NCBI GenBank assembly: GCA_964420035.1
Contig: CAYQQR010000048.1
Location: 1 to 30,964 of the forward strand
DNA from: CAYQQR01 sp964420035
GTDB lineage: Bacteria; Bacteroidota; Bacteroidia; Bacteroidales; SM23-62
Length of the DNA: 30,964 bases
Direction: 5' to 3'
Positions 17,843 to 25,558 of this stretch are shown in pieces; the stretch's first letter is position 1, and each line of letters begins with the position of its first letter. The notes below the pieces were generated by a model. That model was not told the DNA's origin, did no database searches, and saw only the letters and a program-made list of their open reading frames with translations. The translations under genes and the position numbers were made by a program.

Positions 17843-18772
17843 ATGAAAGATTTGTTTGGAAATGAAGTTATCGAAAAACATGTTAATGTAAATATTTTTG
17901 CTGACGAAGTGTATGGAAAAATATGTCCATACACAAATAATATCTGGCATTACCTTGGAATAATAGTAGAGGATTTGGATCATCCATTACTCGATGACAT
18001 CATACACGAAAGGTTTATGGGCAATTATGACGTCCATTCACCTTACTATGAAAAGAACAATAAAATCGTTCATTGGAACGAGATACGTATTGCTGACACG
18101 AAAAATATTTGTAAAAGATGGTTTAATTACATTCTGAATCCTGGCAGAAGTAGTAATAAATTCTATTCTTATATATTAGGTTTAAACGATTCTTATCTTG
18201 TAAAAGAAGAATTCGATACCAACGATGAATTCAATAGCAAGTACAACCGTTTCTTTAGAAGTGCTGTTATATATGCTTTAAAGGTTTTTTTTAGCGGCAA
18301 ACAAATTATTGTAGAGAATATTTATCACGAGGTAGGGCAGCAGGCGCATAGTATATATTTTCCATGGCATGTAATTTATAAATTGGAACAGGAAGAACAA
18401 AATATATCATTTAATTGCAGCAAAATAACCTTTTTACCAAAAGACCATAGAAAAGACCAACGTTCAAATATTATTCAACTTTGTGACGCGGTATTGGGCG
18501 TAAGCACAAGCATTATTCACGGCATAGAAAAAAGCAGGGCTTCTGGGTACAGAGAAGATTTAGCTAATCTTTATTCTGATATCTTTAAAAGAATTATTGA
18601 AAAACCAAAGAATAAAAACAGTCGGTTTGAATATTACAATCGCATTATGATCAGTTTTTTCCCAAATAAAAAGACAGCACCTGATGATATAAGAAGGCTT
18701 GGTAATCAATTTTATAAGAAAAGAAAATTGAATTATATTGAAAAAAAATCTCGCCAAATGGAGTTGTTTTAA
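17843..18772 (+). CDS. DUF3800 domain protein
   Basis: This 309-residue protein fits the DUF3800 family, thought to have an RNase H-like fold. An early acidic pair D21-E22 in IFADEVYG is followed by a hydrophobic strand (WHYLGIIVE, 35-43), as in the family's 'DESG...' opening. A late IIQLCDAVLGV (210-220, D215) matches the conserved 'QLAD' helix. FRSAVIYALKVFF and IIVENIYHE lie between. If active it would be a metal-dependent nuclease, but that is not demonstrated for the family. DUF3800 genes are frequent neighbours of restriction and defence genes. It is AT-rich like the methylase recognition region. It starts 2 bases after the methylase stop, so it is presumably co-translated, and it ends in QMELF. 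Confidence 0.75.
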   Translation: MKDLFGNEVIEKHVNVNIFADEVYGKICPYTNNIWHYLGIIVEDLDHPLLDDIIHERFMGNYDVHSPYYEKNNKIVHWNEIRIADTKNICKRWFNYILNPGRSSNKFYSYILGLNDSYLVKEEFDTNDEFNSKYNRFFRSAVIYALKVFFSGKQIIVENIYHEVGQQAHSIYFPWHVIYKLEQEEQNISFNCSKITFLPKDHRKDQRSNIIQLCDAVLGVSTSIIHGIEKSRASGYREDLANLYSDIFKRIIEKPKNKNSRFEYYNRIMISFFPNKKTAPDDIRRLGNQFYKKRKLNYIEKKSRQMELF

Positions 18773-18800
18773 GCTTTTTTTCTGTTTAGAGCTTGCGCAA

Positions 18801-18893
18801 AGCTATGCTGAAGCGGGAGGTGGACTCAATGATCTAGACATCGACGATCTAACGGAGGGAGAGATAAGGATTATGAAGAAAAATACGAAATGA
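18801..18893 (+). pseudogene. Vestige resembling the C-terminus of an Eco57I-like methylase
   Basis: The frame ending at TGA 18891-18893 reads DDLTEGEIRIMKKNTK at its end, preceded by AGGGLNDLDI. This is close to the real methylase tail YDLKEEEIKIVEGV at 17801-17840. There is no start codon or methylase body, so it is a fragment. Its stop overlaps the start of the AAA gene (ATGA at 18890). The upstream part merges with a gcaaagc hairpin-type repeat. The match is short, so confidence is moderate. Confidence 0.6.
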
Positions 18894-21160
18894 TCAAACG
18901 CATAATTAAAATCGAAAACTGCCCTTCCTTTATTGATTTCAAACCTGCAAGCGATTTACCGGAGTTTGCGAAATACAACCTTATTTACGGTTGGAACGGG
19001 TCGGGGAAAACATGCTTTTCTCGTATTCTCAGGTCGTTTGAGATGGGTGAAAATTATTATGATCACCCTGAGAGACGGTCAGTATTTGAATTAAAACTGG
19101 ATAATGGATTATCGATTAGTAACAACGATTTAAACGCGTTTAAGAACATTCGTGTTTTCAATAAAGATTTTATTGATGATAGTGTGTTTCGTGTTGGAGG
19201 ACCTAAACCTATCTATTTTCTGGGAAAGGAAAGCAAAGAGCAAAAAGAAAGGATTACTGCTCTTGATAAAGAACTTAAAAAATTGAAACCAAAACTTGAT
19301 ACTAATGAGTTGGAACTAAAAAAAGCAATAAGAAATAAAGATCAAACCATCCAAAGCAAAGCAAGGGACATTAAAAACACCCTAACCACAGCAAAACAAG
19401 ACCATTATCGAAATTACGATCGCTCATGTCTTGAGAAGTCAATAAGCAACAATTCCAGGAAACTTGAAAATTCTGAACAGCTAAAATTATCAGCAGAACG
19501 TATCTCCGAGCTCAATAAATCTATCCAACAAACAAGCAAAGCAACCATCGATACCTTGACTATACCCAACTTTGATTTGTCGGAACTTGAAAAGCAAGTA
19601 AAAGAAGTATTGTCAAGAACAGTTACTTCACAGGTAATTGACAAATTGCAAAAAGATCAGGAAGTAAACAAATGGGTGGAACAAGGGCTTCATATCCATA
19701 AAAGTAAATCTCTAGAATTTTGTGCTTTTTGCGATCAAATAATTCCACCAAGCCGTTTTAATGATTTGGAGAAACACTTTAGTGATGAATACCAGAGAAT
19801 GATGGAATCAATCAAAAATTTAAAAAGCAGATGTGAACCCCGCAGAATTGATCTTGGTTTCCCGGAATCCTCACGGTTTTATGAGGAGTTTGTTGCTAAA
19901 TATCTTGAGCAAAAGGGAAATGCTGAAAAAGCTATTAATTCGTTTAATGAAAAATTAGACTCAATTATCTCTGTGCTTGACCAAAAAGAGAAGAATCCTT
20001 TTTCCTCATTTTCATTAGAAGAAACCCCGCTAATTGAAACAAAATATATTCAAGAAATTAATAAAGTTATTGAAAAACATAACCTAAAGACTAAGTCTTT
20101 TGATGATCAAATTAATAAAGCCAAGCAAGAGTTAGAGCTGCATTATATTGCCGAATTTTTGCCGATGTACAACGAACTGCGCACAAATATAGAAAACCTG
20201 GAAAAAGAATGCTCTGCTATTAAAACAACAATTGACGAGAAACAAACTGAAATAAAGACGCTCAGAGACAGATTGGTTAGTCATCACATATCCGCTCAGC
20301 AGATCAATAAAGACCTGCATTCCTTCCTTGGAAGAAGCGACATCCAGTTAATTGCGACGGAGGCTAAAGAGGGTTATAGCATTACTCGTAATGGCGAGAC
20401 GGCAAAGAACCTTAGTGAGGGGGAGAAAACGGCTCTGGCTATCGTGTATTTTCTGGCAAAGATAAAGGAAGAAGGCTTTGATTTGAAAAAGAGTGCTGTG
20501 GTAATTGACGATCCTGTTTCCAGTCTCGATTCAAATTCCATATTTCAGGCATTTAGTTTTATCAAAGAAGCTATCAAAGACGCTGGTCAGATTTTTATTC
20601 TTACACATCATTTTGATTTTTTTCGGCAGATAAAAAATTGGTTCTCCCACTGCCATAGAAGCGAACGTGCGTATTTCATGACTGTCTGTAAGGAAGAATC
20701 AGGGAAACGAAATTCATCAATTTTAGAAATTGACAAGCTACTTTTAGATTATGAATCCGAGTATCATTTTTTGTTTAGTGTTTTGTATAAAATTGCCAAA
20801 GAGAAAAATCACGATTTGAAACGAATTTATCCAATTCCAAACATAGCACGTAAATTCCTTGAAAGCTTTTTAGCTTTCAGGGTGCCTGTACTTTCCAAAA
20901 AGAATCCAAAAGAACCGCAAATCTATCAACGATTAAAACTCCTAACAGATTTTGAAGAAAAGAAAAAAGAACGAATCCGTCGATTTGTTGAAATACATTC
21001 CCATCCAAGATATGAAAGCGGTATTCAGGATTTCGATATGAGCATCTTAGGGGAAACAACAGATATATTGAAAGACCTGATGGAACTCGTTCGATATGAA
21101 GATGAGAAGCACTATGATTTTTTAGTCGAGAGTGTTACAGGGCAAAGACTTGGCTCTTAG
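18890..21160 (+). CDS. AAA_13 family ABC-type ATPase, PrrC/RloC-like candidate anticodon nuclease
   Basis: This 756-residue protein has an SMC/ABC-type ATPase split by a long coiled coil. Walker A is GWNGSGKT (34-41), the ABC signature is NLSEGEKTAL (507-516), Walker B is VVIDDPVSSLD (537-547), and the H-loop is THH (572-574). The insert at about 115-470 is charged and helical, with C278-x-x-C281 in EFCAFCDQ, like the zinc hook of RloC. The C-terminus carries NIARKFLESFL with R654 and E658, and later EIHSH with H703 and H705. An R-x3-E then distant H arrangement matches the catalytic triad of PrrC anticodon nuclease (R320, E324, H356), although the last spacing is longer here. AAA_13 includes PrrC. 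The ATPase call is secure; the tRNA-cleaving function is a hypothesis. It directly follows a methylase-tail vestige with an ATGA overlap. Confidence 0.88.
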   Translation: MIKRIIKIENCPSFIDFKPASDLPEFAKYNLIYGWNGSGKTCFSRILRSFEMGENYYDHPERRSVFELKLDNGLSISNNDLNAFKNIRVFNKDFIDDSVFRVGGPKPIYFLGKESKEQKERITALDKELKKLKPKLDTNELELKKAIRNKDQTIQSKARDIKNTLTTAKQDHYRNYDRSCLEKSISNNSRKLENSEQLKLSAERISELNKSIQQTSKATIDTLTIPNFDLSELEKQVKEVLSRTVTSQVIDKLQKDQEVNKWVEQGLHIHKSKSLEFCAFCDQIIPPSRFNDLEKHFSDEYQRMMESIKNLKSRCEPRRIDLGFPESSRFYEEFVAKYLEQKGNAEKAINSFNEKLDSIISVLDQKEKNPFSSFSLEETPLIETKYIQEINKVIEKHNLKTKSFDDQINKAKQELELHYIAEFLPMYNELRTNIENLEKECSAIKTTIDEKQTEIKTLRDRLVSHHISAQQINKDLHSFLGRSDIQLIATEAKEGYSITRNGETAKNLSEGEKTALAIVYFLAKIKEEGFDLKKSAVVIDDPVSSLDSNSIFQAFSFIKEAIKDAGQIFILTHHFDFFRQIKNWFSHCHRSERAYFMTVCKEESGKRNSSILEIDKLLLDYESEYHFLFSVLYKIAKEKNHDLKRIYPIPNIARKFLESFLAFRVPVLSKKNPKEPQIYQRLKLLTDFEEKKKERIRRFVEIHSHPRYESGIQDFDMSILGETTDILKDLMELVRYEDEKHYDFLVESVTGQRLGS

Positions 21161-21209
21161 CTATGAGCTGCTGGAATGGGTAATTAACCGACTTATATAG
21201 GAAATCTAT

Positions 21210-21246
21210 CTGCCTGCGCCGCTAAGAGGAGCATTGCGGCAGGCAG
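21210..21246. repeat. REP-like hairpin directly upstream of the RAYT gene
   Basis: The left arm ctgcctgcgccgc (21210-21222) and right arm gcggcaggcag (21236-21246) are complementary apart from a two-base bulge. The ctgcctgc/gcaggcag core is the same as the REP-like hairpins at 826-866 and 6497-6537. It lies 44 bases before the transposase gene and inside the methylase-tail vestige. Confidence 0.75.
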
Positions 21247-21293
21247 ACGGACTGACCAAGGAAGAGATCAGGATTGTGGAAGGGGAAAAATGA
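21211..21293 (+). pseudogene. Second methylase C-terminus vestige before the transposase
   Basis: The frame ending at TGA 21291-21293 reads DGLTKEEIRIVEGEK at its end, very close to the methylase tail DLKEEEIKIVEGV. Upstream codons come from the REP-like hairpin. It has no body or start codon. Its stop overlaps the RAYT start (ATGA at 21290), exactly as the other vestige overlaps the AAA gene. Confidence 0.7.
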
Positions 21294-21850
21294 AATACAA
21301 CCCCGAAAAACACCACCGCCGGTCCATACGGTTACATGGATACGATTATTCCCAACCAGGGACCTGTTTTATCACCATCTGCACCCATCAACGGCAATGT
21401 TTATTCGGGGAAATCAATGATGGTAAAATGTTTTCGAACGAAATGGGTGAAATGGCAAAACAATGTTGGTCGGAAATACCACAACATTTTCCGCATGCGT
21501 CATTGGATGTGTATGTAATCATGCCCAATCATGTGCATGGGATTATAATCATAAATAATACCAACGTTGGGGCAATTGTTGTAGGGGCACGGCATGCCGT
21601 GCCCCTACAACAATTAACGACCGGACAATTCGGCAAACCCACACACGGATCCATACCCACCATTATTCGTTCATTCAAATCGGCCGTTACCAAACGCATC
21701 AATGAATACCGCAACATCCCCGGTAATCCCGTCTGGCAACGCAATTATTACGACCACATCATCCGTGATGATAATGAAATGAACCGAATACGGCAATACA
21801 TTATCGTAAACCCAATGAATTGGAAAACAGATGAAAATTTCTGTGACTGA
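21290..21850 (+). CDS. REP-associated tyrosine transposase (RAYT, Y1/IS200-like)
   Basis: This 186-residue HUH-type single-strand DNA transposase is of the domesticated RAYT class. RRSIRLHGYDYSQPG (10-24) and TCFITICTHQRQCLFGE (25-41) are the standard opening. The HUH motif is H81-V-H83 in IMPNHVHGIIII. The catalytic tyrosine should be Y153 or Y154 in NYYDHIIRD, followed by NRIRQYIIVNP, the family's closing motif. Such proteins process REP hairpins, and REP-like hairpins are abundant here, one just upstream. It lacks transposon ends of its own. The central variable loop (residues about 95-108) is encoded by a perfect palindrome. The start ATG overlaps a methylase-tail stop. The gene appears intact. 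Confidence 0.93.
   Translation: MKYNPEKHHRRSIRLHGYDYSQPGTCFITICTHQRQCLFGEINDGKMFSNEMGEMAKQCWSEIPQHFPHASLDVYVIMPNHVHGIIIINNTNVGAIVVGARHAVPLQQLTTGQFGKPTHGSIPTIIRSFKSAVTKRINEYRNIPGNPVWQRNYYDHIIRDDNEMNRIRQYIIVNPMNWKTDENFCD
21574..21615. repeat. 42-base perfect palindrome inside the RAYT gene
   Basis: Two 21-base arms are exact reverse complements about the centre ggcatgcc, with the core gtaggggcacggca and its mirror tgccgtgcccctac. It is in frame and encodes the loop AIVVGARHAVPLQQL. It looks like a hairpin element tolerated between the HUH and tyrosine motifs. Confidence 0.95.
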
Positions 21851-22040
21851 AACCAACGAAATACAACCCCTAAAAACACCACCATTTAATGTGCGAAAAC
21901 AATCATGCGGAAAAAAGATGTAAGATTAAAGATTGAGCATGGGTTTGGGTTTAGAGCATGTTTTACCAAATAACAATTTTCCATCTTCCATCCCTGCCTG
22001 ACCGGAAGGCATGCGGATCAAGTCCGGGATGACATTCCCC

Positions 22041-22085
22041 AAAACCTTAGATCATAAAACCCTAATACAATTTATGTATCCCCTT
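22041..22085. repeat. Direct repeat 'a', copy 1 (copy 2 at 28929-28974)
   Basis: A 45-base block beginning aaaaccttagatcataaaac and ending tatgtatcccctta is repeated in the same orientation at 28929-28974 with a few substitutions. No gene is visible in the gap 21851-22327, which is made of this block and repeat 'b'. Confidence 0.8.
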
Positions 22086-22148
22086 ACGCTTACGCCGAAG
22101 CTTCAGCGTAGGCGCACAGGGAACCCATATTATTTGTGATTCCTGATC

Positions 22149-22320
22149 TACAATTTTTTATGCCCTACGGGCAAAAAATTATGGGTATTCCAGCAACAAT
22201 TGGCCGCAGGCCATACATAATTGTAGCACAAGAATGCCCCATAAATAGCGGACCGATTTCCAACATGGGAAAAATTTCGGTGGTAAGACGGGCCGCAAAG
22301 AGACAATACCCATGTTAAAC
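22149..22320. repeat. Structured direct repeat 'b', copy 1
   Basis: This 172-base block matches 28404-28578 in the same orientation. The first 75 bases are an inverted repeat: tacaatt...tatgccctacgggca against ttggccgcaggccat...aattgta, with smaller hairpins gccctacgggc and ggccgcaggcc at each end. The second part ends in caatacccatgttaaac. It looks like a small non-coding mobile element. Confidence 0.75.
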
Positions 22321-22327
22321 TGGTTCA

Positions 22328-23272
22328 TCATGTATCACGCCCCAGCCAATCACTCCAACTTTTCCATCCCTTGTTTAAATACGCGATTTCCGGGTACCGA
22401 TAGATATTATCCTTGCAGGTAGGCCTGTTCTTAAGTTCATTTCTGCAGAAAGCATACCATTCAGATCTGTTCTGCAATTTAAGGCTGTGTATGAATTTCC
22501 TTGTTGTTTTAAAATCCCTGTAATTAATCCTTGTTCCCAGCCAGCCCTCCCAATCCGTCCATCCTGAATCGGCATATTCCAGGTGCGGTCTGCGGGGCAA
22601 TTTGATGGAATACGCGACTGCAACAGGATCCTCACGGGCAATATATTCTTCCCATCGGGTTCTTGAGCCCAGTCGCAAACTTCTTACAAAGTCCCTTGCA
22701 GGATAAAAAGGTGTATATTCTGTCTGTTTATCAGGCGGTATCAGCCAATCCTTCCATCCCGATCATCCGTTCCAACGATAGACGGAATCGGGATTCCGGG
22801 GTATATTCTCGGGTAAGGCCTGTCTGTGCGGAAACTTTCCATTGATGTAAGCATCCCACTCCTCCTTGTATTCAAAACCGAATTTCCAGACAAATTCCCT
22901 GGCTTCTTCATATTGCAAATATTTCTTTTGTCCCCTTGCCTGCCATAGCGTCTGGGAAAACGCACGTTCCCTTTTGTTCTCAAGGGGTTTTGACCGCTTT
23001 ACCCTCAGCCAGTCTTCCCAGCTTTTCCAGCCGGTGTGATGGTACGTCTTTTCAGGATCAGGGGGTATATCGCGGGGCAAAGCTTGCTTTCCGGCTTTTT
23101 CACCCCTGATATAGCATTCCCAATCTTTTTTGTCCATTAACCGGAGATTGTGAACGAATTCACGTGCGTCTTTATAGGATCGCCAAGGTGATTCGTTCCT
23201 ATCCGAAAAAAGCGACGGCTGGTTTTCAAATAGTCGGTTTTCACGGGTTTGGGATTTTCTTTTACGAGCCAT
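22328..23272 (-). pseudogene. Phage-integrase-repeat-unit protein, copy interrupted by an in-frame TGA
   Basis: This is a second copy of the intact gene at 27000-27938, co-linear and very similar throughout. It begins MARKRKSQTRENRLFENQPS and carries the same four repeat units, each ending GW..W.DWL. The reading frame is unbroken except for one stop codon at 22763-22765. There the intact copy has TGG (tryptophan in WNGWSGWKDWL) and this copy has TGA, a single G-to-A change. Both halves (169 residues before the stop, and the remainder to 22328) are in the same frame, so this is a nonsense mutation and not a frameshift. Unless the TGA is read through, the product has only the first unit and most of the second. 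Low divergence suggests a recent event. Confidence 0.85.
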
Positions 23273-23384
23273 GGGTTATTCCATAATTATGACTTGAAAA
23301 TATCAATTATGCAGGTAGTTTGCAATAATTGTCTGTTTTATGGAATCCTGTTAAATCATATGAAATCCATGGTGCCTATTCGTA

Positions 23385-23491
23385 GCCCTGCGGGTAGCCC
23401 CTCGGGTGGTTTAAAACGCCTTCGGCGTAGTTTAAAGCGACTTCGTCGCAGTTGAAATTTGCTGCGCAAAGGTTTAAATTCGCCTGCGGCG
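23385..23491. repeat. Array of tiny hairpins upstream of the interrupted repeat-unit gene
   Basis: Five short stem-loops lie at roughly 10-30 base intervals, partly separated by gtttaaa-like linkers: gccctgcgggt (23385), gcccctcgggt (23397), cgccttcggcg (23417), gcgacttcgtcgc (23437) and cgcctgcggcg (23481). Stem bases differ from one to the next but stay complementary. A related array is at 28049-28097. No gene is visible between 23273 and 23532. Confidence 0.8.
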
Positions 23492-23532
23492 AAGGGGGCT
23501 GGGTTTAGAACGTTCTTCTCAATTGATTTGCT

Positions 23533-23937
23533 CTATGAATAAATCCCATGAATGGGCAATGATTTTGTGGATTTACTATCAAGTACTAAGTGTGAACTGT
23601 ATCCAGCAAACAAACATGATGCAATAAATTTCCAAATTGTTTTGAATTTGCCCAGTAAAATAATTAGTGTAACAAACCCGGCAGTAAACCAGAATAAATA
23701 ACTGTGAAAAAAACCTCTATGATTAGGATTAGTTGCGGGTTCCATTTTATCAGGTAAAATTCCAGATATTGCTCCCAGTCCTGTACCTATAAGCATTGTT
23801 TTCAAAAATTCACCAAAATTAAATACATAAAGAGGATTTCTGTTTTTTGCTTTTATATACTGAATGATATAAAATATACATCCCACGAATGTCCCAGCCT
23901 TAGCTCCAGTTTCAAGGTGTTTTCTAAAATTTGCCAT
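23533..23937 (-). CDS. DUF457/YdjM-like membrane protein (putative metal-dependent hydrolase)
   Basis: This 134-residue membrane protein has hydrophobic segments at about 13-28, 43-60, 78-97 and 102-118. The DUF457 signature appears as ILPDKMEPATNPNHRGFFHS (60-79): an acidic residue after a small-residue helix, then HRGFFHS, the likely metal ligands. A second late His-Asp (SSHLVLDS, 114-121) fits the family's final motif. YdjM-type proteins are inner-membrane putative hydrolases, some LexA-controlled, with no confirmed substrate. It is short for the family. It lies 11 bases downstream of the PIN gene on the same strand and is probably co-transcribed with it and the HTH-ImmA gene. Why a membrane hydrolase is attached to a toxin-antitoxin-like pair is not clear. 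Confidence 0.75.
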   Translation of the reverse strand: MANFRKHLETGAKAGTFVGCIFYIIQYIKAKNRNPLYVFNFGEFLKTMLIGTGLGAISGILPDKMEPATNPNHRGFFHSYLFWFTAGFVTLIILLGKFKTIWKFIASCLFAGYSSHLVLDSKSTKSLPIHGIYS

Positions 23938-23948
23938 GATGTAACCCT

Positions 23949-24446
23949 CTATTTAAGTTTTCTAATGCGTTTTTCTATCTCTTCCCTTGGTAGCCAGTTG
24001 TTAGACGTTAATAGTCTCTCAAATAATATCCTGGTTTCTTTTTCGGATATCTGTTCGTATCTGAATAGCTCGTCTATGACCCATATAATTCCATGAACTA
24101 CGATTCCTAATTCTTCAGCAACCTCCCTCATTCGGCTATCTCCCGTTAATACTGTGCATTTCAACTGATGTGCAATCCATATTACTGAGCTATCGGTAAA
24201 TCTCTTCAACTTTTTGCCGGCATTCCACTCTTCGATCTTTGTTACCTCTTCACTTGTAAAATCAAATACTCTTAGTTTTTTTGACCTTATGAATACATTT
24301 ACCATTTTTCTCTGTTCGACAGATTTTATTTCTTCAATTACGAATGCAGTAGTACAAATTTCAAAATCCAGGCTGAAAAATTCAGGTAATGCACCAATAT
24401 TGACAACATCAAACAATATGTTCGAATCAGTGATAATTAGTTTCAT
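23949..24446 (-). CDS. PIN-domain ribonuclease, toxin-like
   Basis: This 165-residue PIN-fold protein is likely to cut RNA in a Mg-dependent way. The expected acidic residues are all present: D7 in LIITDSNIL, E38/E39 in FVIEEIKS, D85 in RFTDSSVIWIA, and D103 in LTGDSRMREVA. Length and layout suit toxin PIN proteins. The gene starts inside the end of the HTH-ImmA/IrrE gene with a 4-base ATGA overlap (24443-24446), so the two are translationally coupled. This is the arrangement of the COG2856-PIN type of toxin-antitoxin-like pair, in which the HTH-peptidase protein is taken as regulator or antitoxin. Which gene is toxic here is an inference. Confidence 0.88.
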   Translation of the reverse strand: MKLIITDSNILFDVVNIGALPEFFSLDFEICTTAFVIEEIKSVEQRKMVNVFIRSKKLRVFDFTSEEVTKIEEWNAGKKLKRFTDSSVIWIAHQLKCTVLTGDSRMREVAEELGIVVHGIIWVIDELFRYEQISEKETRILFERLLTSNNWLPREEIEKRIRKLK

Positions 24447-25510
24447 GCAAGTTGATGTAATTCTTCACGGAATTCCCATACACTTTTATCTAGTAAATAT
24501 GCCGCTTCGTTAATAGAAATAATTTCCTTGCTCAAGGCGAAATATACGAACCTGATGAACCTTAAGGGTTTTTCCTGTCCGAGAAATCTACCGGGCTCAT
24601 CTTTGTGGTATCCTCTGGAACGATAAGTGATATTGAGTTTCCTTAACACGTAATCGGATATAATGCCCAACTTGTGTGCCCTGTAAAATATGGCAGAAAT
24701 GGATATACCCCATTTCTCTTTCAATATAACCAGTTCATTTTCATAAAAATGAAAACGTTCGTGGTGTAGTTCCTTTCGTGCCATATCTTCCGGATATAAT
24801 ACAGCACTTGCGAATACATGACATAATCTTTCTGCATGCTTATGATCTAACTGGTCTGCGATTTTTAAAGAATGATGCGCTAGTTCATGAAGTGCAGTAA
24901 ATCTTTTTCGGGTATTATTTTCTGCAAAGACACTAGAATTCAATATTATCAACTTTTTATCGTTCACCTCAACTGCCAAACCATCAAAACTTGAAGAAGC
25001 TTCTATCTCTACCATTAAATATCCTTTGTCTTCAAGCATTCCAATAACATCTGGAATAGGATCATACCCCAGTTGCCAATCCTCCCTCAGTACCGCAGCC
25101 GCCTCTTCGGCATCTTCCTCATTTCGAATTACCGGTTCATAATCAAAATATTGTACTCCTTCACGAAATTGCAATAACTGCTCAAGTTCAAAATACCTTT
25201 CCAAAACATGCTTTGATTTCTCTTCAATAGCAGTTTTTTCGGTTTTACTGATCCTTGAGGAATGTTTGCGGTAGTCTGGATTTTTAAAATTTATGGCGAT
25301 TGCAGGTTTTGAAAAAAAGTAATCAACCGGAACTTTTAAAATTTCAGAAAGCTTTATTAATAGCCCACTGTCTGGCCTCATCTTACCTTGCTCATATTTG
25401 TTCAGTGATTGCCTGGTAACAACATTCCCCAATGCATCAGCAAGTTTCTGAAGTGACATACCCGCCATTTTCCGGGCGGAAGATAATCTTATACCAAAAG
25501 TGTTTTCCAT
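24443..25510 (-). CDS. XRE helix-turn-helix + ImmA/IrrE metallopeptidase regulator
   Basis: This 355-residue protein has an N-terminal XRE-type HTH (residues 7-65: IRLSSARKMAGMSLQKLADAL, given in parts as IRLSSARKMAGMS and LQKLADAL, then SLNKYEQGKMRPD). The ImmA/IrrE domain spans about 150-260, with the zinc site H208-E-L-A-H212 and a downstream E227 in AERLCHVFASAVLYP. The C-terminal 90 residues are helical and possibly sense a signal. Such proteins bind an operator and can cleave a partner repressor or toxin, as in ICEBs1 ImmA and IrrE/DdrO. It is the promoter-proximal gene of a three-gene operon with the PIN and DUF457 genes. The promoter region just upstream has an inverted repeat that fits autoregulation. 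Confidence 0.92.
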   Translation of the reverse strand: MENTFGIRLSSARKMAGMSLQKLADALGNVVTRQSLNKYEQGKMRPDSGLLIKLSEILKVPVDYFFSKPAIAINFKNPDYRKHSSRISKTEKTAIEEKSKHVLERYFELEQLLQFREGVQYFDYEPVIRNEEDAEEAAAVLREDWQLGYDPIPDVIGMLEDKGYLMVEIEASSSFDGLAVEVNDKKLIILNSSVFAENNTRKRFTALHELAHHSLKIADQLDHKHAERLCHVFASAVLYPEDMARKELHHERFHFYENELVILKEKWGISISAIFYRAHKLGIISDYVLRKLNITYRSRGYHKDEPGRFLGQEKPLRFIRFVYFALSKEIISINEAAYLLDKSVWEFREELHQLA

Positions 25511-25530
25511 ATTTAAGCAATATTTGTTTA

Positions 25531-25558
25531 CAAATTTACTATTTATTGTTAATTTGTC
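25531..25558 (-). promoter_or_regulatory. Promoter and probable operator of the HTH-ImmA operon
   Basis: On the minus strand a TAAATTTG box (25532-25539) matches the Bacteroidota -7 consensus TAnnTTTG. A TTGAC-like element (25557-25561) lies 17 bases upstream of it. The inverted repeat acaaatt (25531-25537) and aatttgt (25552-25558) spans the interval and overlaps the -7 box, as expected for repression by the XRE protein encoded 21 bases away. Confidence 0.6.

Noticed and set aside
9983..21160. Calling the operon DISARM, BREX or type I restriction
   Set aside because: No drmA or drmB, no brxC, pglZ or brxL, and no HsdR or HsdS proteins are visible, so a named system cannot be assigned from this window.
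22328..23272. Frameshift as cause of the broken repeat-unit gene
   Set aside because: Both halves are in the same frame, and the only interruption is one TGA opposite TGG in the intact copy.
23385..23491. Possible CRISPR array
   Set aside because: The repeated units are 11-13-base hairpins with short linkers and varying stems. There are no 23-37-base direct repeats with unique spacers, and no cas gene is present.
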